A stretch of 9,471 nucleotides of DNA from the NCBI GenBank assembly GCA_045604545.1, contig JAZUOG010000062.1, positions 1 to 9,471 of the forward strand, in the 5' to 3' direction. How positions within the stretch are numbered: position 1 is the stretch's first letter; each line of letters begins with the position of its first letter. Source of the stretch: RGIG1959 sp045604545. GTDB taxonomy: Bacteria; Bacillota; Clostridia; Oscillospirales; Acutalibacteraceae. The translations under genes and the position numbers were made by a program. Shown one piece after another: positions 5,384-9,471 of this stretch. Below the pieces are notes generated by a model. It saw only the letters and a list, made by a program, of their open reading frames with translations. It searched no databases and had not been told where the DNA came from.

Positions 5384-5422
5384 AAAAAAGCGAAGTCCCC
5401 TCGATCGAATTCGAGGGGACTT
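5384..5422 (-). terminator. Intrinsic terminator of the GH26 operon
   Basis: On the minus strand, AAGTCCCCTCGA (5411-5422) pairs perfectly over 12 bp with TCGAGGGGACTT (5393-5404) around a 6-nt loop. It is followed by CGC and a run of six T (5384-5389). It begins 11 nt after the TGA of the GH26-like gene. Because the stem is perfect, it may also slow transcription arriving on the plus strand, though no U-tract of similar quality exists on that side. Confidence 0.88.
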
Positions 5423-5433
5423 TGGTGTTTACA

Positions 5434-8049
5434 TCAATCCTTTCCTGCGGCAAAGCCCGCTTTGAAGGCATCAAGTGTTGCTTTCAGAGAGGCGTCCAGC
5501 TCCAGATAGTTGATGACATATTTGGTGCCGTCGATCTTGGTGGAGTCGTTGGTGCTGAACCACACCGCGCCCTTGATGTTGCGGCAGAAGGCATTCTCCT
5601 CTGCATCCTTGTTGTTCAGGCAGTCGAACATCGCCGTCACCCATGCCGCCTGCTGGTCGGCGTTGCGGCCGAGCTCGGTTGCGACCCACTGGTCGATGTT
5701 CCAGTCAAAGGTCATTTCGCCGCCCGCGCCGGCCGCGAACTCCGAGATGATCCACGGATGGTTGATGAAATAATCCTTGCTCTTGTTGTACACCTTGGTG
5801 TACAACGTTTTGAAGGAGGAAAGCGATGTGCCGTTGCCCATTTCGTAGTTGGTCAGACCCAACGCATGGACATACTTCGCATCGGGCATGTAGCACAGAT
5901 CCTCGCCCCACGCGCAGTACGGCGTGGTCGCGGCGATAGGATTGAAGATCCAGATGCAGTTGTTGACGCCCTCTTCCTCGAAGATGGTATACAGGCGCTC
6001 CCATGTCTCGACAAAGATGTCGGGATCAAGCAGGGTCACCATGCCGCAGTAGCTCGTCCAGTCGGTGTTCATCTCGTTGTTGAGACGGAACAGCACCGGC
6101 TTGCCGTAGGCTTTGATATCCTTCGCCAGACGGCGGAACTGCGCATCGTGCTTGCCGCGCAGGATATCGTACATCGGGGTCTGCGCATACAGATCGCCGT
6201 TGTTGTTCAAGGTGAACTGATAGGTGAACTGCAACACGGGCTTGCCGTTGAAGCCGTTGCCGCCCGCGTAGGTCTTCGCCATGTCGGTCGGGAACTGGTT
6301 GTAGCTTGAGCCGTACTGCAGGTGGGTGTAGGTCGGCATGATGCCGTAGTCATAGCCCGTCGCCGTCGACAGACGATTGTACTCCGACCGGATCTTGTCG
6401 TTCTGCGTCGAATAGGATCCGTCGCTTTTCGGCACCATGGACGCGGAGAAGAAGCCGAAATCGGTGGTATCCTGCGTCTGCAGCTTTTCATAGTACGCCT
6501 TGGTTTCGGCGTTCCAGTTCGACGGGACGGTCACCTCATACTGTCCCTGCGCGTTGACCGCCCTGCCCTTCGAGGTGAACGGCACAAACGAACGGAGGAT
6601 CTTTTCCATCACCGTGGAGGTGCGGGTGTCGGATTTGAGTACAAGCAGATAGAACAAGCGATAGTTGGTCGGCTGACGCACGATGGCGATGCTGTAATAG
6701 GGCAAGGCGATATTGGCATTGTCGTTGATGACGATATCGTACATCATCACCTCATAGCCGTCCACCAGCGTTGTGGAGGTGACAGGATTGCGGGTGTAGG
6801 AAAGGTTGTTGGCGGAAAGGAAGCTGTTGCTGGCGATATAGCGGTTGAGCCATTCGGTGAGATAGGTGTTCCAGCCATCGGCTCCCGTGTAGGGATTTTT
6901 GGTTTCCTTCGTCACGGTCAGCGTGTAATGATCGTTCGCGTAGCGGGTGCGCAGTGCCGCGAGGGCATACTCCTCCTGCCAGTCAAACGGCACGTCCATA
7001 CGGTAGCCGTCGGCATAGTTGACCACACGGCGGTGCAGACGCGTGTTGTAGATCTTTTTGTTATCGTCGGTGTCGGTCATGACCGACACGTCGGAACGCT
7101 CGCCGTTGACATACAGCTCCATTCCGGTGAGCTTGGACAAGCCTTCGGTTTCGGTGTTGTCGATCAGTTTCGAGCGCACCGCTTCAAGCGGATCGGTCGG
7201 CGCAGGTACGCGAAGCGGGTCTTCATAACCCGTCACGCACAGCTTGCGGATGACGACCGCCTGCTTGTCCGCACCGACGGCATAGATCTTCAGACCGCTC
7301 AGCCACACCATGCCGTCGATGCAGCAGTCGGCAGGCAGGTTGAGGTTCGACACCTTCACGCGACCCGAATAGGTGCCCGCCGTCAGGTCGCCCGAGCCGG
7401 CATCGATGTTGGTGGTGGAAATGTAGGAATTGAGCTTGAAATAATCGCGACCCGCGACATCGTCCATCACCTTGTCGCCTTCGAGATCGGGCTCACTGCC
7501 GCCGATGTAGAAGTTGATGCTGGTGGCGGAGCAACGCACCGTCAGGTCGTATTCGATATAGGCATTCGAGGGAATGAGCAACTGACGGTCGTACACATAC
7601 GCCGCATAGGGCCATGTGCCGCCGATGTTTGTGAAGACCTGTCCGCCCGCGGCGTTGTCCGTGACCGACACGATGCTCTTCACGCCGCTTGTCAGCTGAA
7701 CGGGAGACAACCACGCATCCGCGGTCGGCGCGAGCAGATCGATCGTCGTTTCCACGTTGGGATCGTTTTCGATGATCGCTTTGAGGATCCCCTTGGCATC
7801 GGTGGTGTTCATGACGGCGTTGCCGTCATAGTCCGCCGCATCCGCAGACGCATCGGACAACACCGTACCCTTGACGATCGCCGTGAGGATATCGCGGGCA
7901 TCTGAGGTGGTGATGATGCCGTCGCCGTTGATATCGCCGCAACGATAGGTCAACGCAGAGGCGGTGATGTCCATGGCACACAGACTCATGAGCATCGCCA
8001 CCGTCAGCAGACAGGACATCACCCGTCTCGCGATCATGGTTTTCTTCAT
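5434..8049 (-). CDS. Secreted dockerin-bearing GH26-like glycoside hydrolase (beta-mannanase superfamily)
   Basis: This is an 871-residue secreted enzyme. Residues 1-32 are a signal peptide (KK and RR, hydrophobic core, likely cleavage after ASA at 30-32). Residues 37-94 are a dockerin-like pair of calcium loops: D39-N41-D43...D50 and D73-D75-N77...D84. Residues about 103-275 form a beta-rich, probably carbohydrate-binding, sandwich. About 285-490 is an alpha/beta domain I cannot name. From about 505 the GH26-like barrel runs to the end: acid/base Glu659 in RLNNEMN, IWIFNP (699-704), and nucleophile Glu770 in IISEFAAG. GH26 enzymes cleave beta-mannan and related beta-glycans by a retaining mechanism; the actual substrate here is unknown. 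The usual His before the acid/base Glu is Asn658. The start at 8049 has AAGGAG at 8-nt spacing and overlaps the upstream TGA as ATGA. An ATG at 8133 was refused: no ribosome site and it would destroy the signal peptide. Confidence 0.85.
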   Translation of the reverse strand: MKKTMIARRVMSCLLTVAMLMSLCAMDITASALTYRCGDINGDGIITTSDARDILTAIVKGTVLSDASADAADYDGNAVMNTTDAKGILKAIIENDPNVETTIDLLAPTADAWLSPVQLTSGVKSIVSVTDNAAGGQVFTNIGGTWPYAAYVYDRQLLIPSNAYIEYDLTVRCSATSINFYIGGSEPDLEGDKVMDDVAGRDYFKLNSYISTTNIDAGSGDLTAGTYSGRVKVSNLNLPADCCIDGMVWLSGLKIYAVGADKQAVVIRKLCVTGYEDPLRVPAPTDPLEAVRSKLIDNTETEGLSKLTGMELYVNGERSDVSVMTDTDDNKKIYNTRLHRRVVNYADGYRMDVPFDWQEEYALAALRTRYANDHYTLTVTKETKNPYTGADGWNTYLTEWLNRYIASNSFLSANNLSYTRNPVTSTTLVDGYEVMMYDIVINDNANIALPYYSIAIVRQPTNYRLFYLLVLKSDTRTSTVMEKILRSFVPFTSKGRAVNAQGQYEVTVPSNWNAETKAYYEKLQTQDTTDFGFFSASMVPKSDGSYSTQNDKIRSEYNRLSTATGYDYGIMPTYTHLQYGSSYNQFPTDMAKTYAGGNGFNGKPVLQFTYQFTLNNNGDLYAQTPMYDILRGKHDAQFRRLAKDIKAYGKPVLFRLNNEMNTDWTSYCGMVTLLDPDIFVETWERLYTIFEEEGVNNCIWIFNPIAATTPYCAWGEDLCYMPDAKYVHALGLTNYEMGNGTSLSSFKTLYTKVYNKSKDYFINHPWIISEFAAGAGGEMTFDWNIDQWVATELGRNADQQAAWVTAMFDCLNNKDAEENAFCRNIKGAVWFSTNDSTKIDGTKYVINYLELDASLKATLDAFKAGFAAGKD

Positions 8050-8561
8050 GTTGCTCTCTCCTTTATTTTGAAACATCTTGCTCCCCATATCCCCATCACC
8101 GCACCGAGTGCCGACACGGCAAGCATGACCCATGGGGTCATCTCCATGTCGACCGACGAGCGATACAGGCGAAACGGAAAGGAGTGCAGGGTATCATATA
8201 TACGGTAAGCGGCAATTGCCGTCACGACGAACACGATGCCGCTTGCGCACGCGCCGAACACACACACCGATCGGGTCGGGGACGCGACAACCTTCACGCC
8301 GCACACGGCAAGACTCACGATGCCCGCCTGAAGGATCACCACCGCAGCAGTAACCCAAAAGCGACCGTTTTCGGCGGCATCAACGCCGCCGACCACCGAG
8401 CTGACGCCCTGAGCGGTTTTCAGCAACGTATACCACGAAACGGTCTGCTCACGCCGCGACACGAGCGATATCGTCAGCAGCGGACACAGCATCCCGATCT
8501 GCAACAATGCCGCCGACAACAGCATCACACCGCCCGTCAGGATCCGGCGAGCTTTTCCCAT
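8046..8561 (-). CDS. Four-TM membrane protein of unknown function
   Basis: The 171-residue product has four predicted membrane helices at about 10-34, 68-92, 99-122 and 141-163. A basic N-terminus (K3, R5, R6) and C-terminus (KIKER at 165-169) place both ends inside. The loop between helices 1 and 2 (35-67, with SRREQ and VSSVVGGVDAAENG) would be outside. No family or active-site motif is recognised; it is not an evident transporter or enzyme. The start at 8561 follows GGAGG with about 7-nt spacing and overlaps the upstream gene by 25 bp. Its TGA overlaps the GH26-like start by 4 bp, so all three are probably translated together. Residues 93-96 (ASPT) fall in a short cytoplasmic turn. A role in anchoring, sensing or assisting export of its neighbours is only inference. 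Confidence 0.8.
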   Translation of the reverse strand: MGKARRILTGGVMLLSAALLQIGMLCPLLTISLVSRREQTVSWYTLLKTAQGVSSVVGGVDAAENGRFWVTAAVVILQAGIVSLAVCGVKVVASPTRSVCVFGACASGIVFVVTAIAAYRIYDTLHSFPFRLYRSSVDMEMTPWVMLAVSALGAVMGIWGARCFKIKERAT

Positions 8562-9292
8562 ACCAACCCCTCCAGATAGGTGTCGAGAAATGTTCCCGAG
8601 ACCAGTCGCAGTGTGCCGTCGTCATATTGCCAGATCACAAACGCGCCGTCTTCGACGGCGGTGTTCTTTTGTAACGCCATGCACAGCTGTCCGTCCTCGA
8701 ACAGCCAGCGAAACGCGCCGGTTTCTTCGGACACGGTCATCTCCTCGCGGAGTCGGTCATACAGCGGGGTCATGACCTTGTCGACCGTTCCGCCCAGCAT
8801 GGCAACGAGTTCATCTGAGGAAGCATTCGCCACGCCGAGAAGCAACGCGGTCATCACACCGGGCAGTTCACCCGATCCGAGTGCTTTGTCGATCCCTTCC
8901 TCGCACACATACGCGACAGCGGTATCCAGCGCCTTGTCGGCAACCGCGATCACCTCTTCGGGGTCGACATACACCCGATAGGTGTCGTCGTCAAAAAAGC
9001 GACAATACACCGTGACGGTCTCCTGCTCCCGAAGCATCGCCAGCATACTTTCGGCAAGGGTGTTGTCTTCGGTCGTCTGCACAAACCGATCGAGCACGTC
9101 GCCGACGGGCATTGACATGCGCCATGTTCCGACAATCGCCTCTTTCGGCACGGACGGCGAAAACAGCCGCACCGCCGTCAGCATCACAGCAACGATCGCG
9201 ATCGCCGCTGTCACGACAAGTCCTCGTTTCTTGGCACGAGGCGACAGTTTCAAAGATCGGGAAACCGTCCCTCCGCAGTGGGGACAGGTCAT
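8537..9292 (-). CDS. Membrane-anchored half-zinc-ribbon protein with lipocalin-like outer domain
   Basis: The product has 251 residues. MTCPHCGG gives one CxxC knuckle (C3, C6) as in zinc-ribbon-tagged Clostridia membrane proteins, but the second pair of cysteines is absent. A basic stretch (R12-R23) and one membrane helix (about 24-44) follow, so the knuckle is cytoplasmic and residues 45-251 are outside. The outer region opens with IVGTWRM (53-59) and continues VTVYCRFFDDDTYRVY (93-108), the GTW plus strand pattern of lipocalin-like domains. A helical section (110-180) and a second beta-rich section (192-236, FRWLFEDGQLCMAL and LRLVSGTFL) come after. No enzyme motif is seen; ligand binding is a guess. 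The start at 9292 follows AAGGAGG with 7-nt spacing, 26 bp after the previous stop. The end overlaps the next gene by 25 bp. Confidence 0.78.
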   Translation of the reverse strand: MTCPHCGGTVSRSLKLSPRAKKRGLVVTAAIAIVAVMLTAVRLFSPSVPKEAIVGTWRMSMPVGDVLDRFVQTTEDNTLAESMLAMLREQETVTVYCRFFDDDTYRVYVDPEEVIAVADKALDTAVAYVCEEGIDKALGSGELPGVMTALLLGVANASSDELVAMLGGTVDKVMTPLYDRLREEMTVSEETGAFRWLFEDGQLCMALQKNTAVEDGAFVIWQYDDGTLRLVSGTFLDTYLEGLVWEKLAGS

Positions 9293-9318
9293 GGCGTTGC
9301 CTCCTTTTCAAAGCGATC

Positions 9319-9471
9319 TCACCCTTCGGGAGACGCGATCGGTTCCGTCGGCTCTGTATTCGCTTCGGTTGCCGCCGTTGTGGCTTCGGTGGGAGCCTCG
9401 GTCACGGTGGTCGGCGCCTCGGTCGTGGTCGGCACCGTCGGGGTGGTGGTCGGGGCTTCGGTCCTGGTGGT
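9319..9471 (-). CDS. C-terminal Pro/Thr/Glu-rich tail of an upstream protein (5' part outside window)
   Basis: Reading the minus strand from the window edge, 50 codons remain open to a TGA at 9319-9321. They encode a low-complexity tail with TEAPTT, TTTEAP and TEAPTEA repeats, ending IASPEG. Such Thr/Pro/Glu runs are typical of extracellular linkers or wall-spanning stalks in Clostridia. Here the run reaches the C-terminus with no LPXTG or other anchor after it, so the protein is more likely anchored elsewhere. The gene is co-oriented and 26 bp from the next start, making it part of the same operon. Nothing can be said about the missing N-terminal part. Confidence 0.75.
   Translation of the reverse strand, partial: TTRTEAPTTTPTVPTTTEAPTTVTEAPTEATTAATEANTEPTEPIASPEG

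Larger units (their letters stand above)
4828..5433. other. Gene-free 606-bp repeat mosaic
   Basis: No reading frame here looks like a real gene: frames in this stretch cross hairpin repeats and lack ribosome sites. What it does hold is a succession of inverted repeats, entered separately, plus a strong terminator at its right end for the minus-strand operon. The left end, just after the small cassette, has only weak pairing (GTGAG at 4839-4843 with CTCAC at 4852-4856) and no U-tract, so the cassette's own terminator is not evident. Confidence 0.7.

Noticed and set aside
5329..6309. 326-codon plus-strand open frame crossing the terminator
   Set aside because: It runs through the intrinsic terminator and into the antisense of the catalytic domain; no family resemblance.
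6322..7905. 527-codon plus-strand open frame opposite the GH26-like gene
   Set aside because: It has the same Arg/His/Val/Ile-rich shadow composition and no ribosome site, and lies opposite clear dockerin and GH26-like coding sequence.
8050..8133. 28-codon N-terminal extension of the GH26-like gene from ATG at 8133
   Set aside because: It would bury the signal peptide, lacks a ribosome site and lies inside the upstream gene; ATG at 8049 has a good site and an ATGA overlap.

Overview
The window looks like chromosomal DNA of a fairly GC-rich gut-type Firmicute, class Clostridia, probably close to Oscillospiraceae/Ruminococcaceae. The reasons are strong AGGAGG-type ribosome sites, consensus sigma-A promoters, a secreted dockerin-bearing glycoside hydrolase, Pro/Thr/Glu-rich linkers, and hairpin repeats of a kind I remember from such genomes. 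The taxonomic guess is inference; no rRNA or tRNA gene is present to anchor it.

Layout. Positions 1-1055 (minus) hold the N-terminal 351 residues of a ROK-type (sugar kinase/regulator fold) protein with its own promoter at 1116-1144. Positions 1190-2146 (minus) encode an ApbE lipoprotein (FAD:protein FMN transferase), and 2210-3361 (minus) encode a long-form PRPP synthetase with a strong extended -10 promoter. An intergenic hairpin separates these two, and they are probably co-transcribed prs then apbE. Positions 3525-3986 (minus) encode a YfcE-like metallophosphoesterase. Divergent from it, on the plus strand, is a compact cassette of three very small genes (79, 111 and 53 codons; 4034-4827). 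The last two overlap by ATGA, and the third encodes a tiny membrane protein.

Positions 4828-5433 contain no convincing gene. They are a mosaic of inverted repeats: a double-hairpin REP-like unit, a 125-bp MITE-like long hairpin with 15-bp perfect terminal inverted repeats, a short G+C-rich hairpin unit, three copies of a TGTCGGTGC tag, and a 16-bp direct repeat near both ends. A strong intrinsic terminator follows, serving the minus-strand operon to its right.

Positions 5434-9471 (minus) are one tightly packed operon. In transcription order it encodes a protein known only by its Pro/Thr/Glu-rich C-terminus (cut by the window edge), a half-zinc-ribbon/one-TM/lipocalin-like surface protein, a four-TM membrane protein, and a secreted 871-residue multidomain enzyme. 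The enzyme runs signal peptide, N-terminal dockerin, beta-sandwich (CBM-like) region, unassigned alpha/beta domain, and GH26-like catalytic domain. The 25-bp and 4-bp gene overlaps suggest translational coupling.

The best candidates for something undescribed are the three-small-gene cassette and the membrane-protein/dockerin-GH26 operon. The repeat mosaic between them is the most unusual non-coding stretch.
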